Below, piece by piece: positions 27,928-37,127 of a stretch of 64,000 bases of DNA. Numbering within the stretch: the stretch's first letter is position 1; each line of letters begins with the position of its first letter. The translations under genes and the position numbers were made by a program. Source of the stretch: Arthrobacter citreus (GTDB taxonomy: Bacteria > Actinomycetota > Actinomycetes > Actinomycetales > Micrococcaceae); assembly GCF_009192745.1 (NCBI RefSeq), contig NZ_VTFV01000002.1:62001-126000 (forward strand), given 5' to 3'. The notes beneath the pieces are model-generated. The model was not told the origin of the DNA, did not search any database, and saw only the letters and a program-made list of their open reading frames with translations.

Positions 27928-28956
27928 CTAGGCGGAGGCCCGGCGAACGAGGGTCACCGGAGGCACCGGCTGCGCTGCGGTACCTTCTGATGCTGGCCGT
28001 GTGCCGCCCGCCTGCCTGCCGGCATCTGCATCGGCGTCGGCGCCCAGGAGCGGGGCGATTGCCAGCTGTGCGAACAACGCTCCGAGCATCCTTGCGTGCA
28101 CGCTCACCGTGGTCAGCGGCGGCACTGCCAGCCCGGCTAACGGAAGGTCTTCGGCACCAATCACGGCCAGGTCCCCCGGTGCGGAGAGGCCGTGGGAAGC
28201 GAGCCCCGACAGCAGGGCGAAGGCGTAGTCGTCGTCGAACGCGCAGGCCGCCGTCACCGGTTCGGGCCCCTGCGTCCAGCGCCCGACGGCGGCTGCGGCG
28301 TCGGCTGCCTCCAGGCTGATCCGCTCGACTGCGGGCGGGTGGAGCCCGTGCCGGGCACAGGCATGTTCAATGGCCGCAAGCCGCACCTGCACGCGCCAGG
28401 CGTAGCCGGGGGAATCCGGTACGGCGACCCCGAGGCGCGTGTGGCCTGCTTCCGCCAGATGCTTCACCTGCAGGGCGCCGATGCCGAGGTCCGGCCCCAG
28501 CGGGTCGTCCATCTCCTGCTGCAGGAAGGCGAGCGGCACCTCAAGGGAGCGCAGTGCCGAAAGTTCCTCATCGGGCAGCGGCGTGGTGAGGATCAGCGCG
28601 GCTGGAGCGAGTGAGCGGACCAGTTCATTGGCCCCGCCCGAGGCGGGCAGCCGATGGGCCATGAGCCGAAGTCCATAGCGTTCAACCTGGTCCGACGCAG
28701 CGTCAAGCACCATGGCCAGGGCGCGGCCCAGGGGTTCGGGCGGCAGAAGCATCAGCACAAGGTCGCTTTGGCCCTTGCGCAGCGTCCGGGCGGCGGTCGA
28801 CGGCGCATAACCCAGTTTCGCGGCAGCGGTGAGGACCCGCTGCCGGGTGGTTGCCGAAATGCTCTGTCCGCTCCGGCCATTGAGCACGTAGCTGACGGTT
28901 GCCCGCGAGACGCCGGCAGCCTGGGCGACGTCGTGCGAAGTGACCTTGCGGTGCAC
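27928..28956 (-). CDS. LacI family transcriptional regulator
   Basis: 342 residues. N-terminal helix-turn-helix SHDVAQAAGVSRATVSYVLNGR and hinge KLGYAPSTAARTLR, followed by a periplasmic-binding-type ligand domain. The start is GTG at 28956 with AAAGGAA upstream. It is divergent from the SDR and zinc dehydrogenase genes, and a perfect palindromic operator lies between them, so it is their likely local repressor as well as its own. The inducer is probably a sugar, polyol or a derived acid. Confidence 0.94.
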   Translation of the reverse strand: MHRKVTSHDVAQAAGVSRATVSYVLNGRSGQSISATTRQRVLTAAAKLGYAPSTAARTLRKGQSDLVLMLLPPEPLGRALAMVLDAASDQVERYGLRLMAHRLPASGGANELVRSLAPAALILTTPLPDEELSALRSLEVPLAFLQQEMDDPLGPDLGIGALQVKHLAEAGHTRLGVAVPDSPGYAWRVQVRLAAIEHACARHGLHPPAVERISLEAADAAAAVGRWTQGPEPVTAACAFDDDYAFALLSGLASHGLSAPGDLAVIGAEDLPLAGLAVPPLTTVSVHARMLGALFAQLAIAPLLGADADADAGRQAGGTRPASEGTAAQPVPPVTLVRRASA

Positions 28957-28997
28957 GGAGTTCCTTTCGTGACCAACTGACCCTTCGAAGATACACT

Positions 28998-29017
28998 TTA
29001 CTTACACGTGTAAGTAA
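28998..29017. promoter_or_regulatory. Perfect 20-bp LacI-type operator
   Basis: TTACTTACACGTGTAAGTAA is an exact palindrome with the central CG typical of LacI-family sites. It lies 41 bases upstream of the lacI start and 47 upstream of the SDR start, so one site could control both divergent promoters. Confidence 0.82.
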
Positions 29018-29064
29018 CGGTGGCCGCGCATTCACGGCCGCTCCGTCGATTGAAAGGAACGTTC

Positions 29065-30066
29065 ATGGCGGCCAACAAGCCCCTGACAGCCCAAAACACC
29101 ATTCAGGAGTGGCTCGACCACCCCGAGGGCGGCCCGATCCTGCGCGGTTTCCTGGCCCAGACCGGGAGCGATGAGGCATCCCTCGGCCCCGCCCTCGGCC
29201 TCAAGCTTCAGCAGCTTGTGGACCTGAGCCAGGGCCAGATGCCGCAGGCTGCCGTTGACGGACTGGTGATGCAGGCCAACGGCGGCGTTATGCCCGAAAT
29301 CGAAGAGGATGCCCTGCCCACGGTTGCAGGCCGGTTCACAGGGAAGACCATCATCGTCACGGGTGCCGGCTCCGGCATCGGCCGCGCCACCGCTTCCCGG
29401 ATCGCCCGCGAAGGCGGCCGCGTTATTGCCGTTGACATCGCCGAAGCAAAGATCAATGAACTGGCAGAAGAACTCGGCGAGGCCATTGTTCCGGTGGCAG
29501 CCGACCTGACCGATCTTGCGGCAGTGGACCGGATCGTTGCCGCCGCCGGCGGACAGATCGACGGCCTGGCGAACGTCGCCGGGATCAATGACGACTTCAG
29601 CCCGCTTCACGAGGTCTCCGACGCAATGTGGCAGAAGATCTTTGCCGTGAACGTGGACGGCCTGGTGCGCCTGACCCGCGCCGTCCTGCCCGCCATGCTC
29701 GAAGCCCACCGCGGCACGATCGTGAACGTCACGTCCGAGGCCGGCCTGCGCGGCTCAGCCTCCGGCGTGGCCTACACCGCGTCCAAGCACGCCGTTGTGG
29801 GCATCACCAAGAGCGCTGCGTTCATGTATGCCAAGGAAGGCATACGTGTAAATGCGGTTGCTCCGGGCGGCGTGGCGACCGGCATCCCGATGGGCGGCAA
29901 GACCTCCGAGTACGGCGAGGCCCGGCTGACACCGGCCCGCGTCATGATCCCGGGCCTGGCCTCTGCCGAGGACCTGGCAGCCTCCATCACGTTCCTGCTC
30001 AGCGATGACTCAGTGAACATCAACGGCGCCATCATGCCGTCCGACGGCGGCTGGTCTGCAGGCTAA
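29065..30066 (+). CDS. SDR oxidoreductase with a ~90-residue N-terminal extension
   Basis: 333 residues. The classical SDR domain begins near residue 93: TGAGSGIG (99-106), NVAGIN, NVTSEAGLRGSASGVAYTASK with Ser-Tyr-Lys, and a C-terminal SDGGWSAG end. In front is an extra domain with EWLDHPEGGPILRGFL and LKLQQLVDLSQGQMP, predicted helical, which I recall only from actinobacterial relatives and cannot name. ATG 29065 has AAAGGA upstream. Adjacent to a LacI operator and followed by a zinc dehydrogenase, so oxidation of a sugar or polyol is likely. Confidence 0.9.
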   Translation: MAANKPLTAQNTIQEWLDHPEGGPILRGFLAQTGSDEASLGPALGLKLQQLVDLSQGQMPQAAVDGLVMQANGGVMPEIEEDALPTVAGRFTGKTIIVTGAGSGIGRATASRIAREGGRVIAVDIAEAKINELAEELGEAIVPVAADLTDLAAVDRIVAAAGGQIDGLANVAGINDDFSPLHEVSDAMWQKIFAVNVDGLVRLTRAVLPAMLEAHRGTIVNVTSEAGLRGSASGVAYTASKHAVVGITKSAAFMYAKEGIRVNAVAPGGVATGIPMGGKTSEYGEARLTPARVMIPGLASAEDLAASITFLLSDDSVNINGAIMPSDGGWSAG

Positions 30067-30087
30067 ACAGCAGCAAACACTGCGACG

Positions 30088-30124
30088 GCGGCCGGTTCCC
30101 ATCCATTGGAAGGGAACCGGCCGC
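30088..30124 (+). terminator. GC-rich hairpin after the SDR gene
   Basis: GCGGCCGGTTCCC (30088-30100) pairs with 30112-30124 across an 11-base loop. It starts 22 bases after the SDR stop. The same stem recurs after the next gene (31225-31266). No T-tract follows. Confidence 0.65.
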
Positions 30125-30183
30125 TGTGCTCCAACCGCTGCCAAGCAGCAGCGGGCACTTACCCGATCTACCAGGAAGAGACC

Positions 30184-31200
30184 ATGAAATCTGTTTACGT
30201 CACCGGACCGGGCACCAATGCGTGGGTGGAGGTGGAGCGCCCCTCCGCCGGTCCCCGCGATGTGCTGCTGAAGATGAAGGCCTGCGGTATCTGCGGCTCC
30301 GACGCGATGTACAGCCACATGGGCGGCATTCCGCCCCGCCAGGGCGCTACCCCGCTCGGACATGAACCCGCCGCCGAAGTCGCTGAAGTAGGCGCCCAGG
30401 TGGAGGGCTTCGCCGTGGGCGACCACGTCGTCATCGACACGATGGCCTTCACCGACGGGCTGCTGGGCAGCGGCGGTGCCCAGGGCGGGCTGTCCGAATA
30501 CGTCCTGGTCCGGGACGCTGAACCGGGACGCCAGCTACGGGTCATTCCGCAGGAGATCCCGTGGGAGGTCGCCGCCCTCAACGAGCCCATGGCCGTTGCC
30601 TACCACGCGGTGAACCGCACCAATCCCAAGCCCGGCGACAAGGTGGTGATCTTCGGTGCCGGCCCCATCGGACTCGGCGCGGTCCTGGGTTACCGCCGGC
30701 GCGGTGCCTCGCACATCGTCGTCGTGGACATCATTGGCTCCCGCCTCGAGAAGGCCCTCGAGGTCGGCGCGGACGCAGTGATCAACTCGGCCGAAGAGGA
30801 CGTTGCCGCCCGCCTGGTGGAATTGCACGGCGACGGAGCCACCATGATGGTGCGCGGCACCCGCTCCGGAACCGATATCTTCCTTGACGCCGCAGGTGCT
30901 CCCGTGGTTCCGCAGACCGTGGCCGGAGTCGCGAAGTCCGGTGCGGTGCTTGGCATCGTGGCGGTCCACAAAAAGCCTGTTGAGCTGGACTTCGGTTCCA
31001 TCCTGACCACCGAACTGACAATCGTCTTCGCCATGGGCTACCCGACGGAGATCTTCGAGGTCACCGACGACATCATCGAGAACTGGCAGAAGTACGCGCT
31101 GATCATCAGCGATGTGCTGCCTTTCGACCGCTCGCTCGAGGCGCTGGAACTGGCGCAGACCCCCGGGGCTGCGGACAAGGTCGTCGTCCGTTTCGACTAA
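30184..31200 (+). CDS. Zinc-binding medium-chain dehydrogenase (sorbitol/threonine dehydrogenase-like)
   Basis: 338 residues. Catalytic zinc ligands are visible at Cys37 (CGICGSD), His60 and Glu61 (GHEPA), and the NAD motif is GAGPIGLGAV. The four-cysteine loop of the structural zinc, present in most family members, is absent. Oxidises a secondary alcohol of a polyol or sugar acid with NAD. ATG 30184 has GGAAGAG upstream. Its position after the SDR and the LacI operator suggests two oxidation steps of one pathway, although the hairpin at 30088 may lower its expression. Confidence 0.88.
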   Translation: MKSVYVTGPGTNAWVEVERPSAGPRDVLLKMKACGICGSDAMYSHMGGIPPRQGATPLGHEPAAEVAEVGAQVEGFAVGDHVVIDTMAFTDGLLGSGGAQGGLSEYVLVRDAEPGRQLRVIPQEIPWEVAALNEPMAVAYHAVNRTNPKPGDKVVIFGAGPIGLGAVLGYRRRGASHIVVVDIIGSRLEKALEVGADAVINSAEEDVAARLVELHGDGATMMVRGTRSGTDIFLDAAGAPVVPQTVAGVAKSGAVLGIVAVHKKPVELDFGSILTTELTIVFAMGYPTEIFEVTDDIIENWQKYALIISDVLPFDRSLEALELAQTPGAADKVVVRFD

Positions 31201-31224
31201 GCTTCGGCCTCCTGCCAAAACCGG

Positions 31225-31266
31225 CGGCGGCCGGTTCCCCTTCCTGCGAAAGGGAACCGGCCGCCG
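31225..31266 (+). terminator. GC-rich hairpin after the zinc dehydrogenase
   Basis: CGGCGGCCGGTTCCC (31225-31239) pairs with 31252-31266 across a 12-base loop. The stem core is identical to the hairpin at 30088-30124. It lies 24 bases after the dehydrogenase stop. Confidence 0.7.
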
Positions 31267-31294
31267 TCGTCGCTCGAGCCGCCGTCACTAATCG

Positions 31295-31348
31295 CGAGGC
31301 CAGTTACGGCTCGTTTCACGCCTCTTAAGAGCCGTAACTGGCCTTTCG
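31295..31348. repeat. 54-bp imperfect palindrome, member 3
   Basis: Core CCAGTTACGGCT / AGCCGTAACTGG inside CGAG...TTCG ends, with a mismatched centre. The arm CAGTTACGGCT is shared with member 1 at 11125. It sits between the stops of the convergent zinc dehydrogenase and SRPBCC genes, 7 bases from the latter. Confidence 0.7.
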
Positions 31349-31355
31349 GCGGGGG

Positions 31356-31823
31356 CTAGGAACCGGAAACCGCGGCAGCGAGCTTGTTGAGCGAGCCTTC
31401 GAGCTCTTCCTTGCTGACCATCGGGAAGGAGACCTTCTTGAGGGTTTCCTTGTCCGTGACCTTGCTCCAGTCGTACGTCAGGGTCACTTCGGTTGAATCC
31501 GGGCCCATGGACTCCAGCTCCCACATCCACTCCCAGCCGGCAGGCTCGGTACCGGCGACGGCCGTCTGCCAGGCCAGGAGCTTATTGTGGTCGAACCCGG
31601 TGACGTGGTTGTCCGTCTTGTAGTCGCCCATCTTGGAGTTGTTCATGTTCATGGTGAACACATCACCCACTTTGGCGATGCGGTCGGTCTTCTCGTCCGA
31701 AACCACCATTCCCGACCCGTCCAGCTCATGGTGCCGCTCGGGGTTGGAGAGCAGGTGGAAGATGTCCCCTGCCGGTGCGTCAATGACACGGGATACGGAA
31801 ATGGTCGACTGTTCGTTGGACAT
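31356..31823 (-). CDS. SRPBCC family protein
   Basis: 155 residues. Start-like fold protein (polyketide cyclase/dehydrase and lipid-transport superfamily): SVSRVIDAPAGDIFHLLSNPERH at the N-terminus, a DVFTMNMN strand and the long C-terminal helix KEELEGSLNKLAAAVS. Such proteins form a hydrophobic pocket for small ligands; the ligand here is unknown. ATG 31823 has AAGGAG upstream. It is immediately downstream of phosphoketolase on the same strand (gap to the phosphoketolase stop 58 bases, with its own ribosome site). Confidence 0.88.
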   Translation of the reverse strand: MSNEQSTISVSRVIDAPAGDIFHLLSNPERHHELDGSGMVVSDEKTDRIAKVGDVFTMNMNNSKMGDYKTDNHVTGFDHNKLLAWQTAVAGTEPAGWEWMWELESMGPDSTEVTLTYDWSKVTDKETLKKVSFPMVSKEELEGSLNKLAAAVSGS

Positions 31824-31881
31824 AGTGCTCCTTCGTGTAGACGGATCATGCCATCCCGGCGGGCGGTAGCCCGCGGGAAAC

Positions 31882-34359
31882 CTAGTCTTGCGTGGACCTC
31901 TGGGCCTCTTCGAGCGTCCAGCCGCTGATGAAGGGCGGGTCCTGCCCCTCGTCGCGGGTGTACTGGCGGCAGCGCTCCCGCTCATCCTGCAGCCACTGCC
32001 GGAAGCCTGCCTGGGTGGACCCCAGCGACGGTACGCGGTCCAGCACGTCGATGGCCAGCTGGAACCGGTCGATCTGGTTCAGCATCGCCATGTCGAACGG
32101 CGTGGTGGTGGTGCCCTCTTCCTTGTACCCGCGCACGTGCAGGTTGGAATGGTTCGTGCGGCGGTAGGTCAGCCGATGGATGAGCCACGGGTAGCCGTGG
32201 TAGGCGAAGATGATGGGTGATTCCTTGGTGAACAGGGTGTCGAAATCACGGTCGGAAAGCCCGTGCGGATGCTCCGCAGCGTCCTGCAGCCGCATCAGGT
32301 CCACCACGTTCACCACCCGGATCCGAAGCTGCGGCAGGCGCTCCTTCAGCAGGGCGGCGGCAGCAATGGTCTCCAGGGTGGGCACATCCCCTGCGCAGCC
32401 CATAACGACGTCGGGGTCCGGCTGCGGTCCGGGCCCGCCGCCTTCGCTCCCCGCGAAATCCCAGACGCCGATGCCCCGCTTGACGTGCAGCTTCGCCTGC
32501 TCCGGGTCCAGCCACACGGGAGCAGGCTGTTTCCCGGAAACCACCACGTTCACGCGGTCCCGGGTGCCCAGGATGTGCTGCGTGACTGCGAGCAGGGTGT
32601 TCGCGTCCGGCGGCAGGTACACCCGGATGACGTCGGCTTTTTTGTTCACCACGTGGTCGATGAACCCGGGGTCCTGATGTGAGAACCCGTTGTGGTCCTG
32701 CTGCCAGACGTGGCTGGAGAGCAGGTAGTTCAGCGAAGCGATGGGCTGGCGCCAGGACAGGTCCTTGCTGACCTTTAGCCACTTGGCGTGCTGGTTGAAC
32801 ATTGAATCGACAATGTGGACAAAAGCTTCATAGCAGTTGAAGACCCCGTGCCGCCCGGTGAGGAGGTAGCCTTCCAGCCAGCCTTCGCAGAGGTGCTCGC
32901 TGAGTACTTCCACCACCCTGCCGCTGCGGGCCAGGTGCTCGTCGACTTTCTCGATCCGCTGCTGCCACACCTTGTCCGTGACGCCGTAGACCTCCTGCAG
33001 CCGGTTCGACGCCGTCTCGTCAGGACCGAAGATCCGGAAGTTCTCCGGGTTCAGCCGGATGATCTCCGCCAAATACCTGCCCAGGTTCAGCATGGGGCTG
33101 ACCCGTTCGCTGCCTGGTTCAGCAATGTCGACGGCGAACTCCGCGTAGGAGGGCTGCCGCAGGTCCTGCAGCAGCCGCCCGCCGTTGGCGTACGGGGTGG
33201 CACTCATGCGCAGGTTCCCGGCTGGCGCCAGGGACGCTATTTCCCCGCGGAGCCGGCCCTCGCCGTCGAACAATTCCTCCGGCCGGTAGGACTGCAGCCA
33301 TTCCTGCAGCTGCGCGAGGTGTTCGGGGTTGTCATGAACCTCGGACAGCGGAACCTGGTGAGCCCGCCAGGTTCCCTCCACCGGCTTGCCGCCCACTTCC
33401 CGCGGACCCGTCCAGCCCTTCGGCGAACGGAAGACGATCATGGGCCAGCGCGGCGCGTGGGGGTCGACGTCGGCGGCCCCGGGCGCGTCGGCCGGAACCG
33501 CAAGCTTCTCACCGGTCCGGTACGGGGCCTGGATCGCCTGGATTTCGGCCAGGCAGGTGCTCAGGGCCGCGGCGAAGTCCTCGTGGGCGGCCATCACGGC
33601 GTCGGGATCCTGCACGGTGACGAAGTGCGGGCGGTAGCCGTAGCCCTCAAGCAGCTTCACCAGCTGGGATTCCGGCATCCGGGACAGGATGGTGGGGTTC
33701 GCGATCTTGTAGCCGTTCAGGTGCAGGATGGGCAGCACAGCACCGTCCACCGCCGGGTCCAGGAAGCTGTTGGAGTGCCAGGACGCAGCCAGCGGGCCGG
33801 TTTCCGCCTCGCCGTCGCCAATAACCGTGGCGGCGACCAGGTCCGGGTTGTCGAACACGGCGCCGTAGGCGTGGGCCAGGGAGTAGCCCAGCTCGCCGCC
33901 TTCGTGGATTGAACCGGGGGTTTCCGGTGCCGCGTGGCTGGGCACGCCGCCGGGATAGGAGAACTGCTTGAACAGGGTGCGCAGCCCGTCCTCGTCTTCA
34001 CCGACGTGGCTGTAGATCTCCGAATAGGTGCCCTCCAGCCAGGCGTTCGCCACGTTCGCCGGGCCGCCGTGCCCGGGACCGGTAATGAACAGGAACTCCT
34101 GGCCGGTCTCATTGATCAGCCGGTTCAGGTGCGCATAGATGAAGTTCAGGCCCGGCGTGGTTCCCCAGTGCCCCAGCAGCCGGGCCTTCACGTCCGCCCG
34201 TTCCAGGGGACGGCGCAGCAGCGGGTTGTCCCGCAGGTAAATCTGCCCGGCCGAAAGATAATTCGCGGCCCGCCACCACGCGTCCACCGCCTGCAGCTGG
34301 CTTTCCGGCGGCAGGGCCGTGCCGGGCAGTCGTTCTTCAGGCGTCCGGGTGTCGGTCAT
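31882..34359 (-). CDS. xfp: Phosphoketolase (xylulose 5-phosphate/fructose 6-phosphate)
   Basis: 825 residues. Thiamine-diphosphate enzyme that splits xylulose 5-phosphate or fructose 6-phosphate with phosphate to acetyl phosphate plus a smaller sugar phosphate. Motifs: N-terminal [25 protein letters not shown], the cofactor motif [11 protein letters not shown], and [25 protein letters not shown] near the C-terminal third. Length equals the family norm. No acetate kinase or phosphotransacetylase gene is adjacent, so acetyl phosphate must be used through genes elsewhere. Confidence 0.96.
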   Translation of the reverse strand: MTDTRTPEERLPGTALPPESQLQAVDAWWRAANYLSAGQIYLRDNPLLRRPLERADVKARLLGHWGTTPGLNFIYAHLNRLINETGQEFLFITGPGHGGPANVANAWLEGTYSEIYSHVGEDEDGLRTLFKQFSYPGGVPSHAAPETPGSIHEGGELGYSLAHAYGAVFDNPDLVAATVIGDGEAETGPLAASWHSNSFLDPAVDGAVLPILHLNGYKIANPTILSRMPESQLVKLLEGYGYRPHFVTVQDPDAVMAAHEDFAAALSTCLAEIQAIQAPYRTGEKLAVPADAPGAADVDPHAPRWPMIVFRSPKGWTGPREVGGKPVEGTWRAHQVPLSEVHDNPEHLAQLQEWLQSYRPEELFDGEGRLRGEIASLAPAGNLRMSATPYANGGRLLQDLRQPSYAEFAVDIAEPGSERVSPMLNLGRYLAEIIRLNPENFRIFGPDETASNRLQEVYGVTDKVWQQRIEKVDEHLARSGRVVEVLSEHLCEGWLEGYLLTGRHGVFNCYEAFVHIVDSMFNQHAKWLKVSKDLSWRQPIASLNYLLSSHVWQQDHNGFSHQDPGFIDHVVNKKADVIRVYLPPDANTLLAVTQHILGTRDRVNVVVSGKQPAPVWLDPEQAKLHVKRGIGVWDFAGSEGGGPGPQPDPDVVMGCAGDVPTLETIAAAALLKERLPQLRIRVVNVVDLMRLQDAAEHPHGLSDRDFDTLFTKESPIIFAYHGYPWLIHRLTYRRTNHSNLHVRGYKEEGTTTTPFDMAMLNQIDRFQLAIDVLDRVPSLGSTQAGFRQWLQDERERCRQYTRDEGQDPPFISGWTLEEAQRSTQD

Positions 34360-34409
34360 CGCTGCGTTCCTCCCGTTAGGGGGTGGTTGACGGTCTGAGG
34401 ACGGTGCCC

Positions 34410-36995
34410 CTAGGACGGGGCTGGGATTTCCGGTACGACGTCGGAGGGCTTCTTGTCCGGCCGCAGCCCGCGCCAGACGGGGTGTCGGAGCTTGCCGGTT
34501 CCCGTCCGCTCCGCATACGTCACTTCACCGACCAGGACCGGGCGGACCCAGCGGGCGTCGGAAGCGTCGGCGCGGGGCACGTCGTCCAGCGGAGCGGTCT
34601 TGCGGGATAGTTTCTTCAGCCGGGAACCCACCAGGGCGAGGTCCTTTTCGCTCAGGCCGGATCCCACCCGGCCGATGTACTGCAGTTCGGTTCCGTCCGG
34701 AACTGCAACGAGCAGGGAACCCACCTTGTTTGCCCGGTTGCCTTGGCCCGGCCGCCAGCCGACAATGACCACTTCCTGGCTGAACTGGTTCTTGAGCTTG
34801 ATCCAGCTGCGGGAGCGGGTGCCGACGGAGTAGTCCGAGGAGCGGCGCTTGGCTACGACGCCCTCCAGACCGAGTTCCCTGCTGGCTTCAACGGCGTCGT
34901 CCATGCCCAGGTCCAGGGCCGGCGGAACCTGGACGTGCCCGTCGTCTTCACTGGATTCGACGGCTTGTTCCAGGATTTCGCGGCGCTGTTCCCAGCTGAG
35001 CTCCAGCAGGGAGTTCCCATCCAGCCACAGCAGGTCAAAGACCATGAACTGGACCGGGGTCTTGGCTGCAGCTGCCTCGGCGTCGCGGGCCCGGGTCAGG
35101 TGCATGCGCGGCTGGAGCAGGCCAAAGTCCGGGCGCCCGGCCTTGTTCAGGGCCACGATTTCCCCGTCCAGCACGGCCCGCTCACCGTTCAGCGAGCGGC
35201 CAAGCTCCTGCAGTTCGGGGTAGGCCACCGTCATGTCGTTGCCGTTGCGGCTGATCAGCCGTGTTCCCTCCGGGGTTACTTCTGCGATGGCCCGCACGCC
35301 GTCCCATTTCATCTCAAACGCCCACTCGGCGTCGTCATTGATGTCTGCCCGGGAACCGAGCGTTGCCAGCATGGGTTTCAGCGACGGCATGCCGGAGTCC
35401 TTGATGTCCTTTTTCAGGGCTGCCGTGTCCGGCAGGGGCATTGGATCCGGGCGGGCTTTGGCAGCGGCTTTGGTCACTTGGACCGGGTCTTCTTTCGGCT
35501 TCGATGATTTCTTCGCGGCCGGTTTCCCAGGCACGGCAGGTTCCGCTGTGGCCGGCTGCTCCTTCATCAGGTGCAGCAGCCAGTTGCTCTTCCCGTCCTG
35601 CCCGCCGGTGTGGATAAACGCGAAGCGGCGCACGGCCGAACCGTCACGGGCCAGTCCGCCGTCGGGCTGCCCGTGAACGGTGACGATCACTTCCTTGCCG
35701 GGGCGCCACTTCTCCGTTTCATAGGTGCCGTGGTCCCAGATGGTTACCTCGCCGGCGCCGTATTCACCCTTGGGAATGGTGCCTTCGAAGCCGCCATAGT
35801 CCAGCGGATGATCCTCGGTCTGGACCGCCAGGTTGTTCTTGTCCGGTGTGGTGGGAGGTCCCTTGGGGACCGCCCAGGAGACCAGGACGCCGTCGCGTTC
35901 CAACCGGAAGTCCCAGTGCAGCCGCCCTGCGTGGTGTTCCTGGATGACGAAGCTGTTCCCGTCCCCTTCAACTGCCTTCGGGGCTTCCTCCGGCACGGGT
36001 TCGGGGGTCTTCGCGGCGTCGCGCATGCTCCGGTATTTGTGCAGCTTGTCCGGTCCCTCACCGGCTTCCAGCACCTCGGGGTCGGCTTCGCCCGTGTGCA
36101 TCCCCGCCAGCGGATCACCGATCTCTTCCACGCGCTCCAGGACCTGCTCGTAGTCCAGCTGAGCCAGGTCCGGATCCTCCAGCTCCTCCCAGGTCCGCGG
36201 GGCAGCGACCATGGGACGGAACCGTCCGCGCAGCGAGTAGGGGCAAATAGTGGTCTTGTTGGCGTTGTTCTGGCTCCAGTCCACCAGCACCTTGCCCTTG
36301 CGCAGGGTTTTTTTCATGTCGCTGACCACCAGGTCCGGGTGATCGGCTTCCAGTGCCCGGGCCAGTTCATGCGCGACGGCGCTGACCTCGTCCGAGGTCT
36401 GCCCTCCGTCCAGCGCAGCGTAGAGGTGGATGCCCTTGGAGCCGCTGGTGACCGGCCGGGCGTCCAGGCCCATGTCCGTGAGGATGCTGCGGGCCAGGCG
36501 GGCAACTTCGGCGCAGTCGGCCAGGGAGGCACCTTCTCCGGGGTCCAGGTCCAGGACCAGGCGGTCCGGATTCTGCCGCACTCCGCGCGGGCCAAACTGC
36601 CACTGGGGAACGTGGATTTCCAGGGCCGCCAGCTGGGCGAGCCAGGTCAGCGTCGCCAGGTCGTTGACCAGCGGATAGACGTTGTTGTGGTCCTTGTGCT
36701 CGATTGTGTACCGCTTGACCCAGCTGGGGGCAGAGTCGTCAATGTTCTTCTGAAAGAAAACCTGCCCGGGGTCATCCGGGGTTCCCACGCCGTTGACCCA
36801 TCGCTTGCGCGTGGCCGGGCGGTTGTGTGCGTAGGGAATCAGTGTTGGGGCAATGGCCGCGTAATAGGAAAGGACATCTGCCTTGGTGGTGCCGGTTTCC
36901 GGGTAGAGCACCTTGTCCAGGGAGGTCAGGCGCAGGCGGTGTCCATCCACGTTGACCGTTTCCCGCTGCTTCGGGGCCGTTCCCGTTGTCGCCAT
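34410..36995 (-). CDS. ligD: Multifunctional ATP-dependent DNA ligase LigD
   Basis: 861 residues, non-homologous end joining. Domain order is polymerase/primase (residues ~15-300; VLDLDPGEG metal motif, [10 protein letters not shown]), 3'-phosphoesterase (~345-480; [21 protein letters not shown]), a low-complexity Lys/Pro linker, and ATP-dependent ligase (~535-860) with nucleotidyl Lys563 in EMKWDGVR and the later EGVVAKRR and WIKLK motifs. This is the mycobacterial Pol-PE-Lig order. ATG 36995 begins at the primase domain; the frame further upstream overlaps the divergent gene and is not used. The Ku partner is at 61188. Confidence 0.96.
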   Translation of the reverse strand: MATTGTAPKQRETVNVDGHRLRLTSLDKVLYPETGTTKADVLSYYAAIAPTLIPYAHNRPATRKRWVNGVGTPDDPGQVFFQKNIDDSAPSWVKRYTIEHKDHNNVYPLVNDLATLTWLAQLAALEIHVPQWQFGPRGVRQNPDRLVLDLDPGEGASLADCAEVARLARSILTDMGLDARPVTSGSKGIHLYAALDGGQTSDEVSAVAHELARALEADHPDLVVSDMKKTLRKGKVLVDWSQNNANKTTICPYSLRGRFRPMVAAPRTWEELEDPDLAQLDYEQVLERVEEIGDPLAGMHTGEADPEVLEAGEGPDKLHKYRSMRDAAKTPEPVPEEAPKAVEGDGNSFVIQEHHAGRLHWDFRLERDGVLVSWAVPKGPPTTPDKNNLAVQTEDHPLDYGGFEGTIPKGEYGAGEVTIWDHGTYETEKWRPGKEVIVTVHGQPDGGLARDGSAVRRFAFIHTGGQDGKSNWLLHLMKEQPATAEPAVPGKPAAKKSSKPKEDPVQVTKAAAKARPDPMPLPDTAALKKDIKDSGMPSLKPMLATLGSRADINDDAEWAFEMKWDGVRAIAEVTPEGTRLISRNGNDMTVAYPELQELGRSLNGERAVLDGEIVALNKAGRPDFGLLQPRMHLTRARDAEAAAAKTPVQFMVFDLLWLDGNSLLELSWEQRREILEQAVESSEDDGHVQVPPALDLGMDDAVEASRELGLEGVVAKRRSSDYSVGTRSRSWIKLKNQFSQEVVIVGWRPGQGNRANKVGSLLVAVPDGTELQYIGRVGSGLSEKDLALVGSRLKKLSRKTAPLDDVPRADASDARWVRPVLVGEVTYAERTGTGKLRHPVWRGLRPDKKPSDVVPEIPAPS

Positions 36996-37127
36996 GCCCT
37001 CTAGTCTTACCGGGATTATGGGGCAATTTCCAGTAGACATCAGCATGCTTACAAAATCTTGAGGCGTTTTTGGGAGGGATAGCGCAAGGGTCACCGAAGC
37101 GGGTCCCGGTGTGTGTATGTTGGGGCA

